Source of the DNA: Chamaea fasciata
Taxonomy: Eukaryota > Chordata > Aves > Passeriformes > Sylviidae
Direction: 5' to 3'
Assembly (NCBI GenBank): GCA_029207755.1
Contig: JARCOQ010000005.1
Location: 49,379,563-49,443,562, forward strand
Length of the DNA: 64,000 nt
The stretch's first letter is position 1. Each line of letters opens with the position of its first letter. The notes below the pieces were generated by a model. It was given only the letters and a program-made list of their open reading frames with translations, was not told where the DNA came from and ran no database searches. Shown piece by piece: positions 1 through 12,456 of the stretch. The position numbers were made by a program, and so were the translations under genes.

Positions 1-926
1 ATTATAATAATACACTCATAGGTATACTTTGGTACCCAGCAAAAAGTTAAAAACACTTTCTTGACTTCAGTACATTGTCCATTAAAAATGATAGGTCAAA
101 AACTACATTTAATATCTAAGCTCTGTACAAAGGTTATGCTGTCAAACACTGGTTATGAAACATGCCTTTTGAATTTTTTTTTTAAATTAAGCTTACTATA
201 TTAGCTGCTGCTTCTCACATTTTTCTCTGTGCATTTCTGCTCTGAAATTAGGGGTGGAATCTCTTGGGTAAACACAAAGTCAAAATAATTGTTCAATATG
301 ATAGTACTGAGCTATGCTGGTAACTAGTCACGCCTCATAATTTTGGCACTTGTGCTTCAGAAAACTTTCAAGATTATTTTTTTTGAGGTGTATGCTATTC
401 ATCAGTCTCCAGGCATGAACACACTACTGTCTTACAAGCTCCATTTTGGCTACAAGCATGGTCCTGTACTCCTTTCCTAGAAAGTAAGTACTCTTGTTCT
501 TTCCACACAGATTTAGCTCTCAAGCTCTCTTAATATAAGAGCAGATTATTGTTATGCTGATGAAATTCTTACAACGGAACTTCCACCTACTTCCTCCATC
601 TTCTAAACACAATAAACATCTCCACAATCCTTCCAAGCTTTCATCTACCCTCTCACACCGGCACAAGGGTCCTCACACTTAAGCTGCCCGTTGTAACTGT
701 GGGATATCATTGCCTGTTTCACCTTCAGCACTGCAGCTGTCCTGCAGTCAAGAGCCAGAAAGTTGTAATATGGCAGCTAATAGCCACTGTTTTCCTGGAG
801 CTAATACTCATTTGGTAGTTTCAGACTGCCAAAAGACTTAGAGATCAGCAACTCAGAATAGCACCTTTTCTGTGATTGCTAAGTCGTTAGCAGAAGAATA
901 GATCCTGTTTCAGCAAGATACCATAA

Positions 927-955
927 AATAAAGTGAGCCTCATAAACTAAATAAA
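927..955 (+). terminator. Paired plus-strand AATAAA motifs
   Basis: AATAAA at 927-932 and again at 950-955. They would suit the 3' end of a rightward-reading gene entering from the left (TOB2 by human synteny). No coding sequence of such a gene is in the window, so this is an inference. Confidence 0.25.
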
Positions 956-1729
956 GGAAAAGGCAGGTTACAGCAGTGTAGCTGTGGAGCAGGAAAGTGA
1001 CCCACGTGGTTTACTATTACATGGGTCATTTGATAGAGGTTTATTACTCTCTGAATGGCACACTGTGGTGCTCTCTGGATTATTTCAGTACATCTGCTGT
1101 AATCTTCTGCACTGAAGTCTCACACAGTACAGACTGCTATCTTCCTGGTGTCTTTAGTTCTGCACTCACAGTACTCCACAATACGCTACACTGCACCAGA
1201 AGTGAACCACAGTATTAAATAAAATTCATTATACTGTAGGGAAAAGAGTCTTAAAATATAGCAGTTCTTTACATATACAGACACTTTCATTTAAAACTCC
1301 CTCTCTTCTTCCACTCAAGTGCCAAAACGAAGAGTCGCTATTCACAGAGGCTGTCAACAGACTTTGAGACATGAACTTTGAGTGTCTTGACAAAACCCCA
1401 GTAGGTAAGCTTATTGTAGTTCATAGTTACGGTGAGAAAGACAGATAAGAAAGCCATATACAGAATTAAAGAGACTTTGCACTTTTCATCATGCCCAGCC
1501 CTGGGTAGTCAGATGGGGTACTTGCAGGCAAGGAGGCAGGCAGGGTCATCATCAGTTGTTTGTGTTGGGACACCTCATAGATTTCACTGCTCACTCTGAA
1601 GACTGGCACACTGGAACTCTGGCGATTCATGTGTGCTTTTTAGTTTCTTTGTTTTTACAAGTCTTTAAAGTTGCATCACTCGGAATCAGATAAGTCACTT
1701 TAAACAAAGCAAAGTGTTAAGTGTGACAA

Positions 1730-1735
1730 TTTATT
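1730..1735 (-). terminator. Candidate TEF polyadenylation signal AATAAA
   Basis: TTTATT on the plus strand reads AATAAA on the minus strand, about 1.87 kb past the TEF stop, in AT-rich surroundings. A second candidate is at 1040-1045. Neither is proven; AATAAA occurs by chance in AT-rich DNA. Confidence 0.35.
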
Positions 1736-3600
1736 TATAACATACTTCCCACCATCACCACCACAAACCACCCTGTGAAAGAAAAAACCCCTGCTGAAAG
1801 GGTGACAATTTTTGGTATGTTTGAAAGAAATTAGACCAACACCGCATCAAGAGCCACTCTAGTCAAACTAAGAGCAAAACAGAGGGAAGGAATACTTCAA
1901 AGCATACATTAAGTGTTGGGGATTAGCCTGCTTCTCCACTTCCTTAAGAAGTCAACACAAAATTGCTCTAAATTCGTAATTTCCACATTATGTTTAAAAA
2001 ACAAGCTAGTCTTTAGCATAGAAAATAAACCCTAGCGCTTTTTTAATATATTTTCAGATTTCAGTAGAGGAACTGCAACTACCCTCAACATCATCATCCC
2101 ACATTTACTCCTTAATATAACTATCCCAGGAAGTGTAGCCTGAGAATTCTGACACAGCCACTATCTTAGACAGCTTTGCTTGTTAAGAGGACTTCTAGAC
2201 AAATACTTCTGGTAAAACTTCTAGTTCTTGCAGTTGTAGATCACGTAGAAGGTCTCAACATCACACACAGCATATTTTTTCTTTTAACACCATATACTGT
2301 TGAAGCAGTGCTTGATGCTGAGAATGGATTACTTCCAAGAGGGCAAGTCTTGTGTGCTAATTTTCTATCAGGAAACACGCTGGAGGTAGAACCAGCAAGC
2401 ATGGAGAGACCAGATATACTGCTACACTGAAGATAGTGAGGTAAACTGTTCACGTTTATAGTGGGTGTGGCTTATCCCATAGTGTGTTCACGAGGCAAAG
2501 GACCAAAACTCTTTCTCAATCTCTTGCACAACAAGTAAGGTGCAGTAAAATAACATTGGCTTGTTTACTTCTTTAAAAAAGCCCCTTCTTTCAAAGCATA
2601 ATGTGCTGGCCATTTTTTAACAGCTGGGACTCAAGGTTCAGCCTAATGAGCCAGATCTCTTTTTCTAAATCTCCCTTACTTCTCAGTTTAGTGCAACATG
2701 CGGCTTTATCAGAAGTTCAAGAGGGGAGACCCTTTAAGGAAAAAAAGGGGGGGTGGTGGTAGAAATACAGTCTAGAAACCACATCAAATTATTTTCTACA
2801 CATATGTAAAGCGAGTGATTCACTACTGTTCTCTCGCCTTGGTTTCTGCAAGGATCCAGGATCAGAACCTATCAAGACATACAGACAGTATTGTAATCAA
2901 AACTGCACTGACTCCATTCTGCATAACATTCATAGATTAACCTCACAATACTTCTGTTTTTACAAGAGATTGAATATTTTCCTGTCTTCCTGTCCTAAAG
3001 GTTCCCCTATTCCTCTTCAACAGGAACAGAGTTCTATACAACAGATACTTTCTAGTGCCTCTGAATGGGAGAGGAAACAATTTCATGATGCTGCCCAGCA
3101 ACATCTACTTATACCCTAAAATTATGTTTTACACTTTCACTGGAAGGGGGAATTGGAATGGAGAGGAGAAAAGAGCAAGAGTTTGAAAATTAAACAAAAC
3201 AAAACAGAAAGAGAGAGAGGAGAGTCTCTTAGACTCTTTCTCCTCTCAAAAATGAAGGTTAGAACAGACAGCAAAAGCTCTGTCCAATCTGGAGGGATCC
3301 ACATTAATTCCTCCAGACAGGCGAACCTGTTCAATTGTATGACATCAGAAAATGTTCTATCTGTGTTGAAAACAAGGCTGTACATATGGACACTAAGATT
3401 TTGGACAACAGAACAATCATGAATGGGCCTGAACGAGTTGTGCCAACAGAAACAGGCTTCGTTTGTGTTTTGTTGGTTTTTTTTCTAGTGTAGATGCAAA
3501 ATGGCAAAACCTCCATAAACTTTTTTTCTGGGAGTCTCTACAGATGGCAGAGAAGTCTAAGAAGCTAAAACGAAGAGCCCTAACAAAGAAAAGGGTGTGC

Positions 3601-3816
3601 TTACAAGGGTCCGTATCGGGTCTCGTATTTAGAAACAATGTTCTTGCATCGTCCCACTTCCTTGCGCAGCTCTGCCACCTCCGTCCTCAGGGCTGTGTTT
3701 TCTTTCTCAAGAAAGGCTGCCCGAATTGTGATCTGATTCTCCTTTAATCGCCGAGCATCACGGGAACGCTTGGCTGCCACATTGTTCTTCTTTCGCCTTG
3801 TCCAGTATTTTTCATC
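3601..3816 (-). CDS. TEF: TEF coding exon 4 (bZIP domain and stop)
   Basis: Acceptor ttactacag|GATGAA at 3817-3818. The exon encodes 71 residues and a TAA stop at 3603-3601. [20 protein letters not shown] is the basic DNA-contact region. It is followed by leucine-zipper heptads ([20 protein letters not shown]), and the protein ends [11 protein letters not shown]. This is a canonical PAR-bZIP C-terminus. Confidence 0.98.
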   Translation of the reverse strand, partial: DEKYWTRRKKNNVAAKRSRDARRLKENQITIRAAFLEKENTALRTEVAELRKEVGRCKNIVSKYETRYGPL

Positions 3817-6800
3817 CTGTAGTAAAAAAAAAGATGCCAAACTGACAACTGTTTCAGAGACATTTCTTTATTGTATAATGATATTCACACTGACTGCTAT
3901 ATTGAGGCATCTCCTCCATAGGTTTGCCGGGCTCTAACATCACAACGAGGACCACGCAGTACTGTAAGATTTCATCTTTACACAAGTCTTTTTTTGGGAT
4001 AAACCAAGCCCATTGCTAGAACTAAGGAGATTTAGAGACTTGGGTATTAAGAAACTGTCCAACTGAAATGCTTCCTTTACTTAGTTTCAATTCAGGAGTG
4101 AACTTTTACATAAAACCACCTGTTCTGTTGTCTCGGTTGCTTAAATCCAGATTAGACACAATACTGGGCAAATAAAACAATGACTTTCAAAAGCACAGGT
4201 GATGAAGATTTGACTTGATAGTTCTTCTAATTTCTGTGTATAGCATGATCAGTTGCTCCTTGTCAGTAATTAGGTCATGATACCAAAACCTGCAAAACAG
4301 CAAGCCCAGCAGCTGGCTTGCCAATTCTATTCTTGGCAGTGCTTCTGCCCAATCATGTAGGTAAACTGCATTAGCTCTGTATGTCAAATTGTTTGGACAA
4401 AGAGTCAAACTTTTATCAAAGCCTAGAAGAGTTTGCAGCAATAAATCTGTTACCTTTTGCTCATCTGGGACAAAAACCTTCTTGGCTTTTTTAATCATAG
4501 GTTGTGGTTTCAGGTCCTCTTCAGTAAACTTGTGTTTGCGAGGATTGAAGAGCTCACCACCAGGCACACTGGACAACACTAAATCAGCAGGATCAGGGTT
4601 AAAATTCACCTCAACTTCTACGCAGTCAGGATCAATGGGGCTGGGAGTATTTCTCTCATTTTGTGGTGGGGACTCTGGCAACAACAGGAGAAATTACAAT
4701 ATATTCAGCAGGATGAAGAGAATCAACAAAGAAGCCAACTTTATTGCCCTGTGGTGAGAAATATTTAATAGTATTGGTTGGTGCTTCCCTGAGGCATGGT
4801 GGGTGCTGTACTGCTGCTGGTACAGAGAAAGAGTTCACAGTCCAGTCTGTAATGTAACTCCAGGAACATATGCCAGACTAACAGACATGAGTAGACAGAT
4901 GCAGGACAGGAGAACACTTCCTTGGCAAAAATTACATGCTTTGCACACATAAAAAGCACCTTCAACAGCAGTAAGAAGGGAGAAACTTGTATCAGTCTGA
5001 GTTTTATACCATGCAAATCCTTAAAGAAACAAGCCTGCCCAAAGACCCCAGACCCTGGAACCTTCAAAGGTCAGACAAGTAGTAGACTTCAAAACAACTG
5101 AATAAATAAAGGAGGTTTGTTACAAATGCAACAGTATTCTTCTTATTTGCCACATAGAAACAAATGCTCCAACAGAATGTCTGACACTGGTAGTGTTCCT
5201 ATGAACTTTATCATATTAATGTATTGTTTACAAAACTTCATATACGTGAGCTGCAAAACTGCATGTCACTGCAATGTGCAGTAGTGATCAATAAATAAGT
5301 TTTGCATATACCACCTAGAAAAAAGCTACACCCTATAACTTATGGAAGGAGTTCCACATTATCTTTCCCACAGATTCATAAAAGAGGTCCAGAGCAAAAT
5401 GCTTTCTGTAAAGCTTGCTCATAAAATAGTACTGTGATGGCTATCATGTTTAAACTCCAAATCTAGGGCAAATTGAGCAGCAGAATTCTTTAATAGAGAA
5501 GGTCTCCATTCTACAAATGAAGTTTCCTAATACCATTTAAGCGCAGTTTGGGGGTTTTTTTGTTCCTCCATTCCCACTTCAAAGCACCACAGAACATCAA
5601 ACTCCTTCAATAAAACACCTTTTCCAAGTGTCTGTTTTCACATTTCCCAGGCTACCACAAAAAAATTTGCTCCGTTGTTTTTCTATTTAACATTGTTCTT
5701 TGAGGTACATTAAGTTCACATAAGTTCACCCAAGCAGACCAAGGTAGTAAAAATGACTTGTGACAAGCTATCAAATCTGTTGTAAAATAACCTGAGAAAG
5801 TATTTTCTCAATATGTCCAGCTTCTCACTATATTAGCAATACCAAGAAAGCAAATAGTTTATGTTGCTGTTTCAGCTCTTATAATTTCAAAAGCAAAACA
5901 GACTACACACTGATAGACACTTATTCTTCATAGGATGGGAAGAGGGGAAAAGGACAGGCAGCATCTTCATGAATTGACACATGAACTAAGGCTCTACATT
6001 GAGCATGTTTGTACTGTTTAACCTGCCACAGCAAACAAAGAGTTAGCATGTCTCCTCTTTGATCTAAAGAGGCACCTTTTAACATGAGAACAACAGAAGT
6101 CCCTCAGAACCCCATATTACTCCATCTACCTGTGCTGGACGCTGATTCAGATTGGTAAACTGCAGTGGAAGAGGATGATGCAGGAGAACCAGTGGAAGCA
6201 CCAGCAGATTCCTTCCCTTCCAGCTCAGCCACAGGCAAGAGTGGATTCTGGTTCAAATCCAGGTGAGTAGGGCTGGAAGGAATTCCATTCTCCAACAGAA
6301 ACTCATCCAGATCCATGTACTCCAGGTGGAAAGACTCGCCATCGTAAGGAATAGTTTTGTCCCAAATGGGTGGCATGAGGGAAGCCGAGACTGCCATAGT
6401 GCTAGCAGCTGCTGCCTCATCTTCTTCAAGCTTTATTTTCTCCTTCTCTTTATCTGAAAGATACAAGTAGGTCACTGTACAAGCTGAAACATGGGAGAGA
6501 CTCAAGGTTTAAGAGTCCAACAAAACCCCCATGAAAGGAAATTCAGTAAGGTCATGGTTCTGCCTCATCACATGATCTGGAAAACCAGATGTTGAAAAGC
6601 AACATTTAGGTATGGAATGCTCTAACCCCCTGTGATGGCTGGATCACAAACAGCTGAGCAGCCTTGGAGACCAGCATCTTTGCTGTGATAGCTTACCAAG
6701 GTGTGATGAAGTGCTGCACGGAGCTTATAAACCAATCACTGCAAAACAGCCTGGCCTTCACATACCCACGTCAGAAGATAACAAAAGTGAGCGTCCCAAA

Positions 6801-9800
6801 GCAAGATTGTATGGGAAACCAATATGAAAATTCTGAGGAAGCAGAGTAGCTTATTCAGTGCACAAAGAAGGAAGGTGCAGAACATTAATTTAATTACAAA
6901 CCAGAGAGGAATATGGGTCTTCAGATTACATTTGAAAATCAGTCAAAAGGTCCACAGAACACCAGAGACCTGGATGCCTATTGTTCGGCATTTTAGAAGC
7001 ATTTCTCTCTGAAATGACTCAGCATGTCCACAGAAAGCAATAGCTCCAAGTGCTGCTCACTATAGATAGCTCAGAGTACCTACATACAATTTTCACTCTT
7101 TGGGGAGATGTCTAATAAAGCACACTCCCACATCCCACCCCCAAGTCACAAGAGACTGATGAATTTTTCTCCATTTACTGTGCTACAGTGCACATATTAC
7201 AGAAAAATGTCTGTTTCTATGTTCCCCATAGCTACTGAATCTTAACAATTGTCTGGGACAGAATCCAAGCAGAAAACTCAAGTTGTGGAATAATTACATA
7301 ATTTAAGAGATAAAAATAAGCTGGCAGAAAAAAAAAATTAAAATCCAAGTAATTTTCCTGATCCAGTTCTCCATGCAGCCATGAGTTCTATCAGCAGTGA
7401 AGGAGGCATTCCAGAAGCAGTGCTAGTACTGCCAGCACTGAGCCAGCACTGCTGTCAAAAGGAAGGGACGGTCACCAGTTGTACCCTAATCACCTGCAAA
7501 CTGGGCATTACCATGGAAGCCAAGGAATACTCAGTTCAGTAGAACAGGGACTCCAAGGACATTCAATGGACGTTTGGATCTCCAGTATTAACAGAGATCA
7601 GCCCAATAAAATGCATCAGTCTTTAGCATTAGGGTTTTCTAGACTGGCTACAATATGCTAAAGGAGCATTTTTCTTTATCGGGAGTGGAAGTGGGGGTGA
7701 AACTCGGCTCTAAATCAGAAAAGCCTATTTATATAAAACCTATTCTGATAAAAGTGGCATTCCTTCCGCTGTTGCCTTAGCTGTGGTGTGGAACTGAGAC
7801 TGAAAGAGCTTTTTATGGCTTAAAGAACAATGCTGCCATACAAAGTAAATTATCTACCATATTGTGAATATTTTATACAAAAAAGATACTGATTTTAAAC
7901 CAAGAAGCTGAGAACGTATTCACCAGCCACCTGCTTGGGACCAAGAGCAAGTACCTAAAGGGCCCATTAAATTCAGACCAGTGGCTCCTGGACTAAGCTT
8001 TGGTAACATCACCTTGCACCTTTCGGCCTTCTCTTTGCACTTGACACTGCTGCCTCCTAACTGCCATCTACCAGCTCCTATTTCTGCTATAGACTCCTTT
8101 TTGCAGGGAGTTTCGTCACTTTTCTACCTTTTGCTTGGGCAAAGCAAACAAGCAGGTTAACAGTAATCATGCAAATAAGCAGAATGTCTCTAAACAGCTC
8201 CTACTTGAAGCCAGTGAAGAAACAGCATCTACTCTCTAAATAAGAATTTCCCTTACTACTGGAGCACACTCTGCCAAATTGGAACCAACATTTCACCTGT
8301 GAATAGAGATTGTGTATTCTTCAACATTTTATAGTGCCCAGCACAACCAAACCCAGATTTGCACTGGATGTTGTGGATGATATCCTAGTAAAGATAGCAC
8401 CACCAAGCAACAATAATGAATTTTTTGTAAATAACTATTTTTAATTAACATGATAAAAAACTTGTGAAATGTCAAGTCAAAATGTCAACTAAAAAGAAAA
8501 AAAAATCTTTACTCTTGAAAACAACACTACACCATTATAAGTTATGCCAGTTTTAATACACACCAGCAGTGCTTTTGTTTTGCACCATCTAAAACAACAC
8601 CTCCAAGAGAGGAGAAAAAAATCATTAAGTGATTGTTAGACTGAATAAAAGGCTTAAAAATATTTTTCAGAAGGCAGATACTAAAAAGACTACACTACTG
8701 GCATATGTGGCTCTTCTCAGATCTTTTAAAACCTTTTGGATATGCATGATCATCCTGATGTCTGGCAGTAACCTGGAAAAACTGTGGTTCCTCCTATTTC
8801 CTCCTGTGATTGTCCCTGGCTCACACCAGATTAGATCATTCCTCCAGGTAAGAGAAGCATCTGATATTTTTCGTCATTTTGCTACAAGTTGACAACTTAG
8901 CAACCACTGGGCCCCCACTGCTGTCTTTGTTTAGCTATGCTGTCTCTCTCTCCTCCCTCACTTCTAACAGTATCTGAAACAAAACAGCAGAAGTTAATAC
9001 ACATATTGGGAGCCCAACTATTTCAAAGGTGATACATAACATGGTAAAAACTTCGTATGATCATTTTTACATTGATGTTTTCCCACGGGCTTTCTTTCAA
9101 TTCATTTAATCTTTATTTCTGCCACACAACATCCTGCCTGGGTGCACAATATCTAATGAAACGCTAATTAACTTCTTGCATCTTGAGGGGGAAGTTTCTG
9201 CCTACCTCAGCACTGGGACCTGAAAGATTAATTCTCTTAAGATATTTATAGTGTAAATAGGTATTACTTGACAGGAGAGCTGCAGTATCCTAAGAGGCTC
9301 CATTTGCAGCAATTCAAGGTCACCCTGATAAATCTGGACTGTACTTCTGCAGATGATGGTTCATGTCTGATTTAGCCCCCTCATTCTGCTACCATGACCT
9401 ATTAACTGAGCTATAGATCTGGTGTTAACAGTGAGGACACCAGTTTATGCTCAGTGATTCAAGTGGACCATTCCAGTTACTGAACTGTTGGAAATACTGA
9501 TGTTTTAACCAAAAGCAGCAGCCTGAAAAGAGCTTTATTCCCTGTCCTGGTTTTTCCTCAAAACCAAAAAACCAACCAAACCAAAAACCAACCAAAAGAT
9601 TTTGACCACCACGCTGTCAAGAGCTATCCCAGCCACAGACAGAACAAGTACTTATTTGACAAACTTCCTCTTGTTCACCAAAAAAATATTGTCAAATTAT
9701 ACTGAAACCCCTATATATATATCTATATCTAGATATAGATATATATACAGGCTGATTGCTCCATGAATCTTTAGTCCCACTTGTGAGGAGGCTGCAACAA

Positions 9801-12248
9801 GGCAGGTTGTAGAGTTCCCTATCTCTAATGCCCATTGCTGTGATGATTGCTGAGGCATTTCTCCCTGCCACAGCAGCATGCAACTGGTGATTAAGGCATC
9901 CTTTGGAGAGTATGCAGCAGCTTGTTACTAATGGAAGAGACCTACACTCCTGCTCCAGAATATTAATTGCCTTCCCTTAACCCACAGAGCTTTTCATTTA
10001 TTAATAAAATACCATTATTTTAATTTATTTAATCCTTATACACAAAACAACTCCCAGCAAGGCTGGTGAGCTGTACCTGGTACATGGCAGAGTGTTCAAG
10101 GGGATGGTATTCTGCTGGAACTGGCTGACCTTCCTCCTCTGTTGCTCAGGAGGATTGGAAAGCTGCTTGCTTTGACTGGGTAGTCAAATTACCCACAGCG
10201 GTTGGAAAACCCACAGGTACCTTGCAGAGACTATAAATGCATACCCACTGCAGCTAGCTGATATAATTTCTTACAGAAAAGATAGAAAATTGTGTTTTTG
10301 TTAATAGGCATTCCAGACAAGAGCACAGGGTCTTTTCTCAGAAAGTTTGCTGAAACTGCGCCACCGGATTAAGCGAATGAGTAATTTTTTAACATTTTGA
10401 GTGTACCACTGTTAAAAGAACAGAAAATAATCAAGGATCCTCTGAAGTCAGTTGAGTCAGAAGTCTTTTATAAAGACAAGCCTTTTGTAAATTAGGAGTA
10501 ACTACCTGCTGACAATGAAGGCATTCTTTCTTTTGTCTTGAATATGCAAACAAGAAAAGTATCAGAGACCAAAATAAACAGAAAGCAACAAGTTCCACAA
10601 AGTGTGAAGTGAAACAGAACAAGGTGAACTAAGGAAATCTATGGAGAAATTTTAAGAACAAGAACAACCTGAACTTTATCGCACTATGAATGGAGAGGGA
10701 TAATCAAGATGAAATGGACTCACTAGCAAGCTTTAGAGGCTCCAGCTGAACACCTTCATGAGCTAGAATAGGGTCATCTAGTAGTCAATCTACTATGAAA
10801 TGTTTCTAATTTTAGAAAAATACACTACCTCACAACTGTATTAATTTCAGAATTTTACATCTCCATAGGCCACGTCACATGATTCTGAACACAAAAATCA
10901 CCCCCAAGAAAAAGTCACCAAATCCCTATCAGCAACCATACATGAACTGAAGTTGCTCCTGCTGGCACTAATGATTTTAAAAAGGATGGGGTGCAGAAAT
11001 ACCTTAATCCCATGATTTTGTAGATTCAAGATTCTGTGTGCTGCAGCATCCTGCACCATAGCAACATAACTAAAACCTGTATCACAAGCTGATTTTTTTT
11101 TTCAGAAAGGAAAAAAATATAGTCTCCAGAATCACAAAATGGATTTATGCAATATTAGACATGCAAGGTAGGTAGGATCCTCACTGGCAACAATCTTGCC
11201 AACCTTGCTTATGCTGTGGTTTACTCTGGATGTTATCGACTGTTCCAAAAAATTATTTTTAATGTCAAAATTCCTAAGTGTAAGGACTTATTTTACTATA
11301 CACCAGTACACTACAGTACATTACAGCAGTGCAGATAATCCTGAGCCTTCCTCGAAATGAAACTGATACTTAGAAAGGCAAAAATACTGCCAGATGAGAA
11401 GGAAAAAAAAAAAAAAAAAAACAAACCAACCCAACAAAAGCCGAACAAAAAACCTAAGGAAAAAAAAAAAAGCGTGCCATCAGCACCAAAGACTCTAAGC
11501 ACCAGCACTGTTATTTACACAGCTGCTGTTCGCATCACCGGTGGCAGAGAGGCAGTTCCAGCCCATGCAGGACTGCATGTGCAGGCAGTCACTCACACCC
11601 TTATGGATTATCACCGAACCTAATCTGAGGGGATCTGCTGTTTACTCGTGTCATCGGGCAACTTCCCAGCAATTAAGGTCAAGCAAGACTTGAAACCTTC
11701 TCACTGATGCTCCCAAGCTACGCGTCTATAGGAGGGGGGCAGGCTCCAGAGAGCCGAGGGACTAAAACCAGCGGATCACGTCTCGGCTCCGGCCCACCCT
11801 TCGCTCCCGCAGCGTTCTGTTTCGCCCAGCGCAGGCACCTACACGCTCCGGAGAGAACGATCCCTGGGAGGCGGGGAGCGATCCCGTGCTGCCGGCTCTT
11901 GGCTCGGCCGGCCAGGGGGGCGGAGGGAGGGAGGGAGGGACGGGACAGAGTGACGGGGCCGGGGCGTGCGGCCTCTCCCGCGGCCAGTCCCGGCCTCCGA
12001 GCCACGGGGCGGTGCAGGTGGATAACTGGGGGGCGCCGCACGCTCCCGCCGCCCCCGAGCGCGCCCCCACGCTCACCCAGGCGCGCCTCCCGCGGCGGAT
12101 TCTCCATCAGCTTCTTCAGCACCAGCGGGAACGCGCCCGCCAGGCCCCGCCGCTCCTGCTGCGCGGCGGCCCCCGCACTCCCCCCGGCTGCAGTGGGCTC
12201 TGGTCCTCCCGCCGCCGCCGTCTCCTGGTGCGCGGCGCGGCCGGGCAT
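3601..12248 (-). CDS. TEF: TEF/VBP, thyrotroph embryonic factor, PAR-bZIP transcription factor (4 coding exons, complete)
   Basis: Joined exons 12248-12077, 6453-6130, 4674-4454 and 3816-3601 give 933 bp, 310 residues plus stop. Human TEF is about 303 residues from memory. The ATG at 12248 is the first in frame after a TGA at 12281-12279 and has A at -3. Residues 1-57 contain the [18 protein letters not shown] block. Residues 58-165 hold an acidic start, [20 protein letters not shown] and a Ser/Ala-rich stretch. Residues 166-239 form the proline-and-acidic-rich (PAR) domain. Residues 240-310 carry the basic region ([20 protein letters not shown]) and leucine zipper, ending YETRYGPL. Known for the family: nuclear protein that binds D-box TTAYGTAA sites as a homodimer or with DBP or HLF, an output of the circadian clock; the chicken protein VBP binds the vitellogenin II promoter. 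All introns are GT-AG and phases match (1, 1, 0). I see no frameshift. Confidence 0.96.
3817..4453 (-). other. TEF intron 3
   Basis: 637-bp GT-AG intron between the PAR-domain exon and the bZIP exon. AT-rich, with no repeat or further exon recognised. Open frames running through it are extensions of the flanking exons. Confidence 0.93.
4454..4674 (-). CDS. TEF: TEF coding exon 3 (PAR domain)
   Basis: Acceptor tgccag|AGTCCC at 4675-4676, donor CAAAAG|GTAACA at 4453. The 221 bp complete a split Glu codon and end in phase 0. Encodes [17 protein letters not shown], then the PAR domain [20 protein letters not shown] and [20 protein letters not shown], ending [13 protein letters not shown]. The PAR domain abuts the basic region encoded by the next exon and adds to DNA-binding specificity in DBP, HLF and TEF. 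Confidence 0.97.
4675..6129 (-). other. TEF intron 2
   Basis: 1,455-bp GT-AG intron, AT-rich and unique in appearance. I see no exon, structured RNA or transposon in it. Confidence 0.93.
6130..6453 (-). CDS. TEF: TEF coding exon 2
   Basis: Acceptor tttcag|ATAAAG at 6454-6455, donor ACAG|GTAGAT at 6129. The 324 bp enter and leave in phase 1. Encodes [18 protein letters not shown], the highly conserved [20 protein letters not shown] and [18 protein letters not shown], then a Ser/Ala-rich end. In the family this part carries transactivation activity. The conserved residues leave no doubt about identity. Confidence 0.96.
9714..9747. repeat. Perfect 34-bp AT-rich palindrome
   Basis: The 17-bp left arm ending at 9730 is the exact reverse complement of the right arm starting at 9731, with no loop (centre TATCT|AGATA). 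It is built from TA and TATC units and probably arose as a dinucleotide/tetranucleotide microsatellite. It could extrude as a cruciform. Confidence 0.9.
11403..11471 (+). repeat. A-rich low-complexity tract
   Basis: A run of 19 A at 11403-11421, an A/C-rich link, and a run of 12 A at 11460-11471. It could be the tail of an old retroposed sequence, but I recognise no element next to it. Confidence 0.85.
12077..12248 (-). CDS. TEF: TEF coding exon 1
   Basis: Encodes residues 1-57 plus the first base of codon 58. It begins [15 protein letters not shown], an Ala/Gly-rich low-complexity stretch that differs from the human N-terminus I remember. It ends in the conserved [16 protein letters not shown]. 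The donor is CTGG|GTGAGC at 12076. The exon lies inside the CpG island, so the GC bias partly explains the Ala/Gly-rich start. The 5' UTR extends rightwards by an unknown distance. Confidence 0.93.
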
Positions 12249-12361
12249 ACTCCCCGCGGGCGGGCGGGCTGTCAGCGGTCACCGGCGGCGCGGGGCTGCG
12301 GCGGCGGTGACTCCCCGGGTCCCGGCGGCGGCGGCGGCGGCAGCGAAGCGCGGAGCTAACG

Positions 12362-12371
12362 GCGCAGGCGC
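12362..12371. promoter_or_regulatory. NRF1-like site GCGCAGGCGC
   Basis: Matches the GCGCANGCGC consensus of nuclear respiratory factor 1, about 115 bp upstream of the TEF ATG. Such sites are common at CpG-island transcription starts. Seen in sequence; function inferred. Confidence 0.5.
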
Positions 12372-12450
12372 GGCCGGCTGACGCCCGTCGCGTGCTTCAG
12401 TATTCATGAGCTACGGGCCCCCGGCCCGGCCCGGCCTCTTCGCGCCCCGG

Positions 12451-12456
12451 GATTGG
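12451..12456 (-). promoter_or_regulatory. CCAAT box (minus-strand CCAATC)
   Basis: GATTGG on the plus strand gives CCAATC in the TEF reading direction, about 205 bp upstream of the start codon, between GC-rich stretches. Candidate NF-Y site. Confidence 0.45.

Larger units (their letters stand above)
1..3600 (-). other. Presumed TEF 3' UTR; left end may contain the converging 3' end of a plus-strand gene
   Basis: About 3.6 kb of AT-rich DNA follows the TEF stop without any convincing coding exon on either strand. Mammalian TEF has a multi-kilobase 3' UTR, so most of this is probably transcribed with TEF. Minus-strand AATAAA candidates lie at 1730-1735 and 1040-1045. Plus-strand AATAAA motifs at 927-932 and 950-955 could belong to a neighbour read from the left; in human the next gene, TOB2, converges on TEF. 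I cannot set the boundary from sequence alone. Confidence 0.5.
6454..12076 (-). other. TEF intron 1
   Basis: 5.6-kb phase-1 intron. It contains CCAAA-type simple sequence (about 9558-9599), a perfect AT-rich palindrome (9714-9747) and poly-A tracts (11403-11421, 11460-11471). Chicken VBP and mammalian TEF are known to use an alternative first exon that splices to exon 2; I looked here for the short alternative N-terminus and did not find a convincing match. Otherwise unremarkable AT-rich intron. Confidence 0.9.

Noticed and set aside
3137..3840. Several short frames next to the TEF bZIP exon
   Set aside because: Apart from the stretch 3601-3816 they are UTR, intron or antisense readings.
11707..12381. 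224-codon plus-strand frame over TEF exon 1
   Set aside because: Shadow of the TEF exon and CpG island on the opposite strand.
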